Part shown: piece after piece, positions 21,002 through 30,347 of the stretch
Layout of the letters: the number at the start of each line of letters is the position of its first letter
Position numbering within the stretch: position 1 is the first letter of the stretch
DNA from: Asaia bogorensis
GTDB taxonomy: Bacteria > Pseudomonadota > Alphaproteobacteria > Reyranellales > Reyranellaceae
Direction: 5' to 3'
DNA length: 35,767 nt
Assembly (NCBI GenBank): GCA_945905835.1
Contig: CAMDQJ010000039.1
Location: 1 to 35,767 of the forward strand
Program-made: the position numbers and the translations under genes
The notes under the pieces: model-generated
Told to the model about the DNA's origin: nothing
The model's database searches: none
The model's input: only the letters and a program-made list of their open reading frames with translations

Positions 21002-21460
21002 ATGCTACGGGAAAAACTGAACGAAGCCATGAAGGATGCCATGCGCGCCCGCGATGCGGCCGCGCTGAGCACCATTCGCCTGATGCTGGCCAAGCTGAAG
21101 GACGTCGATATCGCCGCCCGGACCGAGAGCAACCGCGAGGGCGTGGCTGACGACAAGATTCTGTCGATGCTCCAGGGCATGATCAAGCAGCGAAACGAAT
21201 CAATCACGCTCTACGAAAAAGGCGTCCGCCAGGACCTCGCCGACAAGGAAAAGGCCGAGATCGTCGTGATCGAGCGTTTCCTGCCGCAGCAGATGGACGA
21301 AGCAGCCGTTCAGGCCGCGGTGAAAGAGGCGATCGCCGCCTCGGGCGCCAGCTCGATCAAGGACATGGGCGGCGTGATGGCCGCGCTGAAGGCCAAGTAC
21401 GCCGGCCAGATGGATTTCGCCAAGGCGTCGGCCGCGGTGAAGAAGACGCTGGCGGGCTAG
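21002..21460 (+). CDS. GatB/YqeY-domain protein
   Basis: A 152-residue stand-alone GatB/YqeY protein. It begins with the family's helix (LREKLNEAMKDAMRARDAAALSTIRLMLAKLKD) and continues with ADDKILSMLQGMIKQRNESI, FLPQQMDEAAVQ and the C-terminal IKDMGGVMAALKAKYAGQMDFAKAS tail, which is homologous to the tRNA-binding tail of the GatB amidotransferase subunit. It is typically found next to dnaG-rpoD; its exact function in bacteria is not settled, but tRNA interaction is likely. No ribosome binding site is visible and the promoter position predicts a leaderless message. Its stop overlaps the convergent FkbM gene by 4 nt. Confidence 0.92.
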   Translation: MLREKLNEAMKDAMRARDAAALSTIRLMLAKLKDVDIAARTESNREGVADDKILSMLQGMIKQRNESITLYEKGVRQDLADKEKAEIVVIERFLPQQMDEAAVQAAVKEAIAASGASSIKDMGGVMAALKAKYAGQMDFAKASAAVKKTLAG

Positions 21461-22176
21461 GAATTCTTCAGCGAGAAAATATTTTCGCCGACGGGAATGA
21501 AATCGCGGTCGTAGCCCGCAATCGACTTCAGGAAATTTCCCGACGTGCCCTTGCTCGGCAGCAGCCAATCGTGAAGCTCGATGATCAGGATGGGTATCTC
21601 ACTCACCCACTCCGTCGACTCGCGGAACAAATCTTCTTCTCCGCCTTCGATGTCTATCTTGACCAGGAAGGGCGTGTAGCCCGCTGCCAATTTCTCGCCA
21701 AACAACCGGCTCATCGAGACGAGATTGCAACTGCCCGTCGGGTCGAGGACCGTTCGATAGCCCCATTCGCCTTCGCCCGGATCCAAAACAGAGACTTTGC
21801 CATCGACGCTTCCGACGGCTGCCTTGCGAAGATCGACATCGAGGCCGGCAGTGTTGGCCCGGAGCAGTTCATAGTTCTCCGGATCCGGCTCGAAGGCCAC
21901 GATGTGACTTCCCGGAAAGACGGTCGCGAACCAGACGACGCTCGCGCCGATATTGGCGCCGGCATCGACGATGAAAGGCTTCCTGCCACTGCCCAGCAGA
22001 TCGTGAAATTTCGCCTGAAATTCATCGCGGCGTTTGAGGCGGTGCAGCGAGTAGTCCCGTTGATCGAAGACCTGTCCCACCACGCCGACATCGGCGCTTG
22101 AGCCACGATGATGGAACTGTCGGATCGTCCCATCGGGCAACGCGACTATAACGGATTGCACTTTGTTGGCGCTCAT
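21457..22176 (-). CDS. FkbM-family SAM-dependent methyltransferase
   Basis: A 239-residue FkbM-type methyltransferase. The SAM-binding motif is FIVDAGANIGASVVWFATVFP, followed by HIVAFEPDPENYELLRAN, and the late motif VKIDIEGGEEDLF is diagnostic of the family. Members usually O-methylate sugars in surface polysaccharides, lipids or natural products. The gene is on the strand opposite its neighbours and separates yqeY from dnaG, which are usually adjacent. Its coding sequence is visibly richer in A/T than the genes around it. Both points suggest it was gained by transfer. No partner polysaccharide genes are nearby, and the ribosome binding site is weak. Confidence 0.85.
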   Translation of the reverse strand: MSANKVQSVIVALPDGTIRQFHHRGSSADVGVVGQVFDQRDYSLHRLKRRDEFQAKFHDLLGSGRKPFIVDAGANIGASVVWFATVFPGSHIVAFEPDPENYELLRANTAGLDVDLRKAAVGSVDGKVSVLDPGEGEWGYRTVLDPTGSCNLVSMSRLFGEKLAAGYTPFLVKIDIEGGEEDLFRESTEWVSEIPILIIELHDWLLPSKGTSGNFLKSIAGYDRDFIPVGENIFSLKNS

Positions 22177-22310
22177 GAGCGCACCAACCCTACCACTACG
22201 AGGACCCGTTAACCTCTTGATAGAGCCGACCTATCCAGTTTTCCCTGTTTTTAACAGGACGGTCGTGATCGCCGCTGGCCCTCAACCCGGCCGGGAGCCA
22301 TCTTAAGACG
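22177..22310. promoter_or_regulatory. FkbM-dnaG divergent spacer with short hairpin
   Basis: The 134-nt spacer contains CCTGTT (22244-22249) and AACAGG (22253-22258), a perfect 6-bp inverted repeat with a TTT loop, which could be an operator or a small hairpin. A TTGATA (22218-22223) could be a -35 element for dnaG but no convincing -10 is seen at the right distance. The ribosome binding site for dnaG is weak (TTAAGACG before ATG). Confidence 0.25.
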
Positions 22311-24203
22311 ATGGCTTTCCCCCCCGGCTTCCTCGACGAACTGCGCGCGCGGCTGAGCCTGTCCGACATCGTTGGCCGCAAGGTGTCGCTCAAACGCCGC
22401 TCCGGTTCGGAGTACGCGGGACTGTGTCCGTTCCACAACGAGAAGACTCCGTCCTTCACGGTGAACGACAAGAAGGGTTTTTATCACTGCTTCGGCTGCG
22501 GCGAGCACGGCGATGCCGTGGGCTTCGTCATGAAGACCGAAGGTCTCTCCTTCCCCGAATCGGTCGAGAAGCTGGCGCGCGAGGTCGGCCTGCCGGTGCC
22601 GCGCGCCACGCCGGCCGAGCGCGAGTTCGCCGCACGCGCCTCGACCCTGCAGCAGGTCGTCGAGGAAGCCGCCCGTTGGTTCCAGAAGCAGCTGCGCCTG
22701 CCGGTCGGCCGCCAGGCCCTCGACTATCTGCGCGGCCGCGGTCTCGAAGACGCCGCCATCGACGATTTCCGCCTGGGCTTCTCGCCCGATTCGCGCGACG
22801 GACTGATCGCGGCGCTGAAGCGCGAAGGCGCCACGATGGACAAGATCGTCGAGGCGGGCCTTGCCATCCAGCCGGAAGATGCCGGCCGCGACGCCTACGA
22901 CCGCTTCCGCGGCCGCGTCATGTTCACCATCAACGACCGCCGCGGCCGCGCCATCGCCTTCGGCGGACGCGTCATGGGCGTTGGTGAACCCAAGTACTTG
23001 AACTCCCCGGAAACGCCGCTGTTCCACAAGGGCGGCAACCTCTACTGCCTCGACCGCGCGCGCGTCGCTGCGACCAAGGACCAGCCGGTCATCGTGTCCG
23101 AAGGCTACATGGACGTGATCGCGCTGCACGGCGCGGGCTTCACCGGCGCGGTGGCGCCGCTCGGCACGGCGCTGACCGAGGCGCAGCTCGGCGAGTTGTG
23201 GAAGCTCGCCGACGAACCGTATCTCTGCTTCGACGGCGACAATGCCGGACGCCGCGCCGCGCAACGCGCCGCCGAGCGCGCGCTGCCGCTGCTGCGGCCG
23301 GGCAAGAGCCTGCGCTTTGTCGCCCTGCCGGCCGGCGAAGATCCTGACAGCCTGCTGCGCACGCGCAGCGCCGAGGCGATCCATCGCGTCCTTGGGCAGG
23401 CGCGTCCGCTGGCCGACATGGTTTGGGAGATCGAGACCGAGGGCAAGCCGACCGACACGCCCGAGCGCAGCGCCAGCATCCAGCGCGCCATCAGAAAGCG
23501 GGTCGACGAGATCGCCGATCCCACGGTGCGCGACTACTACTGGGAAAACATGCGCAACCGGCTCTATCGCCTGCGCCGCCCCGAGCGGCCGGCATGGAAG
23601 CCAGGCGAGCGCCGACCCTTCCGCCGGCCCGGTGATCCCGAGCCCGCGCCCTTCGCCGCCGGTGCCGCCTCCCGCCGGGCGGGTGCGGATCTCGACACGT
23701 CGCGCCAGGAGCGCGCCCTGCTTGGCGCCATGATCGAGCGTCCGGCCATGTTGCATCAACTGGCCGAGGATCTCGGAAAGCTGGATTTGTCGAACCCGGA
23801 ACTTAAGCGTCTGCAAAGCGCTTTATTGGATGCGCTTTCCATGGCGCCGTCGGGACTGGATCCGGCGGCCGATTCGGCGGTTTCCGGAGACGATTCCGGG
23901 GCTCCCTCCCTTGAAGCGCAGTTGATCGAGGAACATCTCTTACGCTCCGGACTGGCCGCGATCGCAGAGGCGGCCAAAGCCAAGGCCCGGGAACTGTTCC
24001 GCGACGATCCGGCCGATGCCAATAGCTGGGTCGGCCAGTGGCAACGGATGGCCCGTCATCATATGCAGATGACGACGGGTCCGGAGGAGCTAAAACGGGC
24101 CGAACAGGCTCTGGCAGAGAATATGAACGAGGAAAACCTGCGCCATCTGCAGGCAGTTCTCGACCGGATGCGCCGGGATAATGTGGAATCCGGCGCCGGA
24201 TAA
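22311..24203 (+). CDS. dnaG: DNA primase
   Basis: A complete 630-residue primase that lays down RNA primers at the replication fork. The N-terminal CHC2 zinc-binding domain uses Cys39, His42, Cys60 and Cys63 (LCPFHNEKTPSF and FYHCFGCGEHGDAV). The TOPRIM core carries VSEGYMDVIALHGAGF, with the catalytic Glu264, and later FDGDNAGRRAA with the metal-binding Asp pair. The C-terminal region, after a Pro/Arg-rich linker (about 420-465), is the helicase-binding domain. The rpoD gene follows 169 nt downstream, the conserved macromolecular-synthesis arrangement. A dense antisense open frame across it is a GC-codon shadow. Confidence 0.97.
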   Translation: MAFPPGFLDELRARLSLSDIVGRKVSLKRRSGSEYAGLCPFHNEKTPSFTVNDKKGFYHCFGCGEHGDAVGFVMKTEGLSFPESVEKLAREVGLPVPRATPAEREFAARASTLQQVVEEAARWFQKQLRLPVGRQALDYLRGRGLEDAAIDDFRLGFSPDSRDGLIAALKREGATMDKIVEAGLAIQPEDAGRDAYDRFRGRVMFTINDRRGRAIAFGGRVMGVGEPKYLNSPETPLFHKGGNLYCLDRARVAATKDQPVIVSEGYMDVIALHGAGFTGAVAPLGTALTEAQLGELWKLADEPYLCFDGDNAGRRAAQRAAERALPLLRPGKSLRFVALPAGEDPDSLLRTRSAEAIHRVLGQARPLADMVWEIETEGKPTDTPERSASIQRAIRKRVDEIADPTVRDYYWENMRNRLYRLRRPERPAWKPGERRPFRRPGDPEPAPFAAGAASRRAGADLDTSRQERALLGAMIERPAMLHQLAEDLGKLDLSNPELKRLQSALLDALSMAPSGLDPAADSAVSGDDSGAPSLEAQLIEEHLLRSGLAAIAEAAKAKARELFRDDPADANSWVGQWQRMARHHMQMTTGPEELKRAEQALAENMNEENLRHLQAVLDRMRRDNVESGAG

Positions 24204-24372
24204 CAGGGCTGCAAGGACAAAGGACCACGTGTCCTATGGCTCCTTGAAGTGAAGCCCCATATAGTAGAGGGAGTTGTTTGTGGGACCGCCCGCCCGCTTT
24301 CTCCCTCTGAGAGAACCGATTCCCGGCCTTTTTGGCCGTTTGGACCCATTTGTCGAATTTAAGGAACAATAA
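24204..24372 (+). promoter_or_regulatory. dnaG-rpoD spacer with candidate rpoD promoter and hairpins
   Basis: TATAGT (24260-24265) is a five-of-six -10 match; the best -35 at 17 nt is poor. CTTGAA (24243-24248) followed by CCCCATAT resembles the two halves of a heat-shock (sigma-32) promoter but with only 6 nt between them, too short for the classical spacing. AGGAC-CAC-GTGTCCT (around 24222-24235) and GAGGGAG/CTCCCTC (around 24267-24307) can form hairpins. AAGGA before the ATG is the rpoD ribosome binding site. The spacer fits separate, possibly stress-responsive, expression of rpoD. Confidence 0.35.
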
Positions 24373-26382
<2,010 letters not shown>

Positions 26383-26399
26383 TCCAGCCGAATTTATGC

Positions 26400-26430
26400 A
26401 AAAGGCCGAGGGCAACCCCTCGGCCTTTTT
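26400..26430 (+). terminator. Rho-independent terminator after rpoD
   Basis: AAAAGGCCGAGGG (26400-26412), a CAAC loop, and CCCTCGGCCTTTTT (26417-26430) form a long GC-rich stem ending in a T run, 18 nt after the rpoD stop. Confidence 0.95.
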
Positions 26431-26492
26431 GTTTGTCCGGAAACAGACTGCGTGACCAAACGTTGTCGGCGGCGATTTGCGGGAGGAACCGC

Positions 26493-26867
26493 GTGGCCGG
26501 CGCGACCAGATTGAAACTAAGCAAGAAGATGCTCTACGGCATTGCCGGTGCGGTCTGCATCGTCGCCGCCGCAGGCGCCTTCTATGCATTCAACGGCTCG
26601 CCCGAGGCCGCGACCGCCGGCGCCGATGCCGCGACCGCCGCCTCGCGTCGGGCGGCCGCGCCGCCTGCGGATGCGATCAAGGAAGACCGCATCGCATCGC
26701 TGCTGGCGAAGATGCGCGCCGCGGTCGCACGCCAGGATTTCGCCGCCGCCAACAGCGCCCTCAACGAGGCAGAACGCCTCGACGTCCAGAGCCCGACCGT
26801 CCAGCAGGCCCGCGTCGAGCTGCATAGGGCGCGGGACCCGGAAAGACGTCCGCCGCCGAAAGAGTGA
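26493..26867 (+). CDS. Small membrane-anchored protein with one helical 'ALxEAExxD' repeat
   Basis: A 124-residue protein starting at GTG 26493, which is preceded by GGGAGGAACC, a strong ribosome binding site. Residues 12-33 are a membrane segment (MLYGIAGAVCIVAAAGAFYAF) with a short basic cytoplasmic tail, so it is probably an inner-membrane protein with its bulk outside. An Ala/Pro linker follows. Residues 66-112 form a TPR-like helical hairpin (RIASLLAKMRAAVARQDF, then SALNEAERLD). This repeat is clearly homologous to the two repeats of the protein at 27251-27832, although the two genes are separated by a lipoprotein gene. Function unknown. Confidence 0.75.
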   Translation: MAGATRLKLSKKMLYGIAGAVCIVAAAGAFYAFNGSPEAATAGADAATAASRRAAAPPADAIKEDRIASLLAKMRAAVARQDFAAANSALNEAERLDVQSPTVQQARVELHRARDPERRPPPKE

Positions 26868-26967
26868 CCCGGCCTTCTTGCCGGCGCTGTTTGGCCTCTT
26901 TTCGCCCACCGCAACCCTTGGCGCTATCCGGCGTTTAGTGGGCACCAATACACATCAGGAGGCGAAG

Positions 26968-27180
26968 ATGAAGTATCTCATGTTGATCGTTGCCGTCGGC
27001 CTGATCGGCATCACCGCGGCCGGCTGCACCGAAGACAGCAGCTACTCCGGCCGCTCGCAGTACGGCTACAACAACGACCGCAATCGCGACGGCATTCCCG
27101 ACAATCGCCAGCGCGACACCGATAGTGACGGCGTGCCGAACTCTCGCGACCGCGCTCCGAACAACCCGTACTACCGCTAA
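26968..27180 (+). CDS. Small lipoprotein with thrombospondin type-3-like calcium-binding repeats
   Basis: A 70-residue lipoprotein. The signal peptide is MKYLMLIVAVGLIGITAAGC, so Cys20 would be lipidated after cleavage; the -3 residue is Ala rather than the usual Leu. The mature part carries Asp-rich motifs DRNRDGIPD and DTDSDGVPNSRD, the pattern of thrombospondin type-3 repeats, which bind Ca2+ through the Asp side chains. TSP3 repeats often occur in outer-membrane proteins but rarely alone at this length. A good ribosome binding site (AGGAGGCGAAG) precedes ATG 26968. It is flanked by two membrane-anchored repeat proteins and followed by its own terminator. Role unknown; envelope Ca2+ binding is an inference. 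Confidence 0.8.
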   Translation: MKYLMLIVAVGLIGITAAGCTEDSSYSGRSQYGYNNDRNRDGIPDNRQRDTDSDGVPNSRDRAPNNPYYR

Positions 27181-27192
27181 TCGAGCTTGAGG

Positions 27193-27230
27193 AAGCGGCC
27201 CCCCGACTGTTCGGGAGGCCGCTTTTCTTG
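27193..27230 (+). terminator. Rho-independent terminator after the small lipoprotein
   Basis: AAGCGGCC (27193-27200) pairs with GGCCGCTT (27218-27225), and the inner CCCG/CGGG pairs extend the stem. TTTTC follows. It separates the lipoprotein from the repeat-protein gene at 27251. Confidence 0.85.
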
Positions 27231-27250
27231 CCATTTTTAGGGAGGCATCC

Positions 27251-27832
27251 ATGGCCGACGGCAATAGCAATAGCGGCGTGCTCTACGCCGTCATCGGCGC
27301 GCTCGCCGTGGTCGTCGTGGGCGGCGGCGTCTACATGTTCAAGGACAAGGCAATGTCCGTCGTCACGCCTCCCCTGACCGCTTCGCCGGTTACGCCGGCT
27401 CCGGCACCCGCCCCGCCGGTAGCGGCAGCGCCGCAGCCCGCACCGGCTCCGGTCGTGCCCGCCGGTCCGACCGCGGCGCAGCTCGAGCAGGTCCGCGGCC
27501 TCGTCAACGACGCGCGTCGTGCCGTCACACGTGGCGATTTCGCCAGCGCCGACCGCGCCCTCGACCAGGCCCAGCGCATCGACCCGCGTTCGTCCGACGT
27601 CATTGCAGCCCGACGCGACCTGCGCGATGCCCAGCAGAGCACCGCGCGCAAGGACCAACGCGTCGACGCGCTGATCGCCCAGGCCCGCGCAGCGATCGCG
27701 CGGCACGATTATGTCGCCGCCGACCGTGCGCTCGACGAGGCCGAGCGCATCGACGGCCGCGACCGCGACGTCCAGCAGGCCCGTGCGGCTTTGGACGCCG
27801 CCCAGCGACCGGGCCAGCCGCCGCGCCGCTAG
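27251..27832 (+). CDS. Membrane-anchored protein with two TPR-like helical repeats
   Basis: A 193-residue protein with an N-terminal membrane segment (about residues 9-30, GVLYAVIGALAVVVVGGGVYMF), a Pro/Ala-rich linker (39-75), and two homologous helical hairpins: repeat 1 at about 80-127 (VRGLVNDARRAVTRGDFASA, ALDQAQRID) and repeat 2 at about 137-185 (VDALIAQARAAIARHDYVAA, ALDEAERID). The repeat consensus, a 7-residue helix, an R(G/H)D(F/Y) turn and an ALxxAxRID helix, is TPR-like and is also present once in the protein at 26493-26867. GGGAGG precedes ATG 27251. Probably a periplasmic scaffold protein; partner unknown. Confidence 0.8.
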   Translation: MADGNSNSGVLYAVIGALAVVVVGGGVYMFKDKAMSVVTPPLTASPVTPAPAPAPPVAAAPQPAPAPVVPAGPTAAQLEQVRGLVNDARRAVTRGDFASADRALDQAQRIDPRSSDVIAARRDLRDAQQSTARKDQRVDALIAQARAAIARHDYVAADRALDEAERIDGRDRDVQQARAALDAAQRPGQPPRR

Positions 27833-27860
27833 CAAGGCTTCCCGCGCGCGCCGCGGGTTC

Positions 27861-27866
27861 TATAAT
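27861..27866 (+). promoter_or_regulatory. Perfect -10 box only 5 nt before the LLM gene start
   Basis: TATAAT at 27861-27866 is a full match to the -10 consensus, followed by GGGCC and ATG at 27872. The transcription start expected 6-7 nt after the box coincides with the ATG, so the message would be leaderless. The -35 side (CTTCCC at 17 nt spacing) is poor; CCCGCG-CGCGC-CGCGGG (27841-27857) forms a hairpin in DNA or RNA there. Confidence 0.45.
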
Positions 27867-27871
27867 GGGCC

Positions 27872-28861
27872 ATGCAGTTCGGTCTGTTTGGCGGCGCGCG
27901 GACGAAGCGGGGCGATGATGGCGGCGACAGCCACGCCTATGGTGAATTCATCACCTACGTGACCGAGGCCGAGCGTCTCGGCTTTCGCAGCATCTTCCTC
28001 GTCGAGCATCATTTCACCGGCGTCGGTCAGCTCTCCGCGTCCCTGACGCTGCTGGCCTACCTTGCTGCCGCGACCCGCACCATCCGGCTCGGCACCGCCG
28101 TGATCGTACTGCCTTGGCACAACCCGGTGCTGTTGGCCGAGCAGGCCGCCACGGTCGACCTGCTGTCAGGCGGCCGGCTTGATTTCGGCGTCGGCAAGGG
28201 CTACCGCGCGCCCGAGTTCGCCGGCTTCCATATCGCGATGGACGAGGCCACGGAACGCTTCGACGAGGCCATCGAGGTCATCCGCAAGGCCTGGAACAGC
28301 CCGGGCCGTTTCTCGCACCACGGCAAGCGCTGGCGCTTCGACGACATCGTCGTCGAGCCGCGGCCGCTGCAGAATCCGCACCCGCCGCTGTGGCTGGCCG
28401 CCGGCAGCCCCGACTCGATCCGCCGTGCCGCGCGCGAAGGCTACAATCTGCTGCTCGACCAGCTCGGTTCGGTCGATCTCACGATCCAGCGCGTGGCGCT
28501 GTTCCGCGAGGAGTGCCGGCGGATCGGCCGCGCCTGCGATCCAGCGATGATCGGCGTCACCCGCGCCCTGCAGATCGTGCGCTCCGAAGCCGATCGACAG
28601 GCCGCCTACGAGACCCGCGCCCGCGTCGTCGACCGGATCGGCGATCTGGCGCGCGGCGGCGGCACCTTCGCGCCGCCCGAGCAGGACGACGCGCCACTTC
28701 TTGGCACGCCGGCCGAGATCGTCGCGCGCATCCGAAAGCTGCAGGTAGGCGGCGTCGAGAACATCCTGCTGGTCGATCCGGCCGCCAACGTCGCCTCGCT
28801 GCGGCTCTTCGCCGGCGAGATCATGCCAGCCTTCACGGCTGGCCGGGCAGCTGCCGACTAA
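27872..28861 (+). CDS. Luciferase-like (LLM-class) flavin-dependent oxidoreductase
   Basis: A 329-residue LLM-class protein: a TIM-barrel monooxygenase that uses reduced FMN (or F420) supplied by a reductase. Landmarks are MQFGLFGG, YVTEAERLGFRSIFLVEHHFTG, TRTIRLGTAVIVLPWHNPVLLAEQAATVDLLSGGRLDFGVGKG and the late RPLQNPHPPLWLAAGSPDSIRRAAREGYNLL. The start is secure because family homology begins at the first Met. It has no Shine-Dalgarno sequence; a TATAAT box lies 5 nt upstream, suggesting a leaderless mRNA. Substrate unknown; members of this family act on alkanesulfonates, nitrilotriacetate, alkanals and others. Confidence 0.9.
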   Translation: MQFGLFGGARTKRGDDGGDSHAYGEFITYVTEAERLGFRSIFLVEHHFTGVGQLSASLTLLAYLAAATRTIRLGTAVIVLPWHNPVLLAEQAATVDLLSGGRLDFGVGKGYRAPEFAGFHIAMDEATERFDEAIEVIRKAWNSPGRFSHHGKRWRFDDIVVEPRPLQNPHPPLWLAAGSPDSIRRAAREGYNLLLDQLGSVDLTIQRVALFREECRRIGRACDPAMIGVTRALQIVRSEADRQAAYETRARVVDRIGDLARGGGTFAPPEQDDAPLLGTPAEIVARIRKLQVGGVENILLVDPAANVASLRLFAGEIMPAFTAGRAAAD

Positions 28862-28936
28862 AACCCAAAATGGGTATCGGCGACCATCCCCACGCCCAGT
28901 AAGGCGCCTGTAAGTCGAGGTGCCGCATAAGGGCCT

Positions 28937-29101
28937 GTGCCCTGGGACTACCAATCCACTTCTTCCCGGCCGGTCAAGCCACTGGCCCGCCTCAACGCCT
29001 TCGTCGACGTCGTCCTGGGCGTTGCGGCGATGGGCGGGGCGATGGTGCTCGTCCTCGCCAGCGCCCTGTCACGCCGCCTGTCGCGCCCAAAGAAGCCGTA
29101 G
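28937..29101 (+). CDS. Short single-pass membrane protein (54 residues)
   Basis: An open frame starting at GTG 28937, nine nt after an in-frame TAA, with AAGGG just upstream as a ribosome binding site. It encodes about 20 polar residues, a hydrophobic helix (FVDVVLGVAAMGGAMVLVLA) and a basic tail (RRLSRPKK). Codon third positions are strongly G/C, as in real genes of this window. The charge pattern predicts the tail in the cytoplasm. No family recognised. It ends 17 nt before the convergent amidohydrolase. It may be a real small protein; without homologs this is moderate evidence only. Confidence 0.45.
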   Translation: MPWDYQSTSSRPVKPLARLNAFVDVVLGVAAMGGAMVLVLASALSRRLSRPKKP

Positions 29102-29118
29102 TCGCGGTCAGGCGGAAG

Positions 29119-30222
29119 TCAGGCCGCCAGCCTATAAAGCTCCGCCACGTTGTCGTGCAGGATGCGCTTCCTTTGCGCCGCGCTCATGTGCGAGGTCTGT
29201 TCCTTGATGACGTCCTGGCTCCACGGCCAGGTCGAATCGCTGTGCGGGAAGTCGTTGGCCCACATCAGCTGGCGCTCGTCGAGCCGGTCGGCGAACAGGA
29301 ACGCCGTCCAGTCGTCCTGGAAGGTCAGCGCGATGTTCTCGCGGAAATATTCCGATGGCAGGCGGGCGAGTTCCTTGCCCTTCATCCAGAAGCGGTGGCG
29401 CTTGTAGGCGTGGTCCATGCGGTACATGAAATGCGGCGCCCAGCCGGCATCGGCCTCGACGCAGACGACGCGAAGCCCGGGATGGCGCTCGAACACGCCT
29501 GAGAACACCAGCATGCCCAGGATGTCCTGGCAGCCGCGGATGATCGACAGGAAGCCGTTGAGCTTGGGGCCGCGCGGCTTGCTGAGCGTGTTATCGCCGC
29601 TGCTCGTCAGGATGTGAAAGGACAGCGGCATCTCGAGCGCGATTGCCGCCTCCCAGAACGGGTCGTAGACCGGGTCGTCGTAGTCCTTCTCGCCGGGATT
29701 GCCCGGCATCATGACGCCCTTGAAGCCCATCGCCTTGATGCGCTCGAGATCGGCGATGCCTTCCTTGACGCTGCGCATCGCCGTCTGGCCAAGCCCGATC
29801 AGCCGGTCGGGCGCGTGGCTGCAATAGCCCTGGAGCCAGCGGTTGTAGGCGTCGAAGCAGGCCTTCTTGTAGTCGAAGTCGGGGTGGTTGCAGATCAGCA
29901 TGCCGACGGTGGGATAGATCAGCTCCGCGCCGACGCCGTCGCGGTCCTGGTCGGCCAGCCGCGCCACCGGATCCCAGCCGCCCTTGTGCAGATCCTCGAA
30001 CCTGGCGCCGCCCATGCGGATGTTTTTAGGCTCGGTCCCGGCGGCGGCGATCAGGCCGAGCGGCACCGGGGTCTTCATGCCCTCGACGACGAAGGTGTCG
30101 CCCAGCTTGTCGAGGGTCACGACGTGGGGCGCCCGCTCGCGATAGGCGGGATCGATATGATCGCGATAGCAGTTGGGCGGCTCAGTAATATGCGAGTCGG
30201 CCGAGATCGGGCGCCAGTCCAT
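29119..30222 (-). CDS. Amidohydrolase family protein (amidohydrolase_2, DxH type)
   Basis: A 367-residue metal-dependent TIM-barrel hydrolase or decarboxylase of the amidohydrolase_2 family. It opens MDWRPISADSHITEPPNCY, where the usual first metal-binding HxH is DSH (Asp9, His11), as in a well-populated subgroup. Later metal or substrate positions are in MPLSFHILTSSGD and the closing Asp in WANDFPHSDSTWPWS. The middle part is rich in Trp/His. Unlike the remnant at 4188-4874 it is full length; the two are different subfamilies. Monocistronic, divergent from the membrane protein at 30344. Substrate unknown (often an aromatic or cyclic carboxylate). Confidence 0.9.
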   Translation of the reverse strand: MDWRPISADSHITEPPNCYRDHIDPAYRERAPHVVTLDKLGDTFVVEGMKTPVPLGLIAAAGTEPKNIRMGGARFEDLHKGGWDPVARLADQDRDGVGAELIYPTVGMLICNHPDFDYKKACFDAYNRWLQGYCSHAPDRLIGLGQTAMRSVKEGIADLERIKAMGFKGVMMPGNPGEKDYDDPVYDPFWEAAIALEMPLSFHILTSSGDNTLSKPRGPKLNGFLSIIRGCQDILGMLVFSGVFERHPGLRVVCVEADAGWAPHFMYRMDHAYKRHRFWMKGKELARLPSEYFRENIALTFQDDWTAFLFADRLDERQLMWANDFPHSDSTWPWSQDVIKEQTSHMSAAQRKRILHDNVAELYRLAA

Positions 30223-30317
30223 TGGTCTTCTCCGCGGCTGCTTCGTTCTGCCGTTCTGTCCCCAAATTTACGGCAGTGCATCGCAGGACGGCAACACGGC
30301 GTGTTAAACTTTTTGCT

Positions 30318-30347
30318 ATGTCGCGCGCGCGAAGTGGGCCCTCTTGA
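30318..30347 (+). other. Nine-codon upstream reading frame overlapping the TTG start of the next gene
   Basis: ATG 30318 opens a frame of nine codons ending in TGA at 30345-30347. The TGA overlaps the TTG start codon of the downstream gene (TTGA). Such an overlap can couple translation or act as a small leader. No Shine-Dalgarno sequence of note precedes the ATG. It could also be chance, or mark an indel that separates the true ATG from the main frame. Confidence 0.25.

Noticed and set aside
22251..23816. 521-codon minus-strand frame opposite dnaG
   Set aside because: dnaG is complete on the plus strand and the antisense product has no domain signature.
24243..24258. Sigma-32 heat-shock promoter (CTTGAA ... 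CCCCATAT) before rpoD
   Set aside because: Both halves are present but only about 6 nt apart; classical spacing is 11-17 nt.
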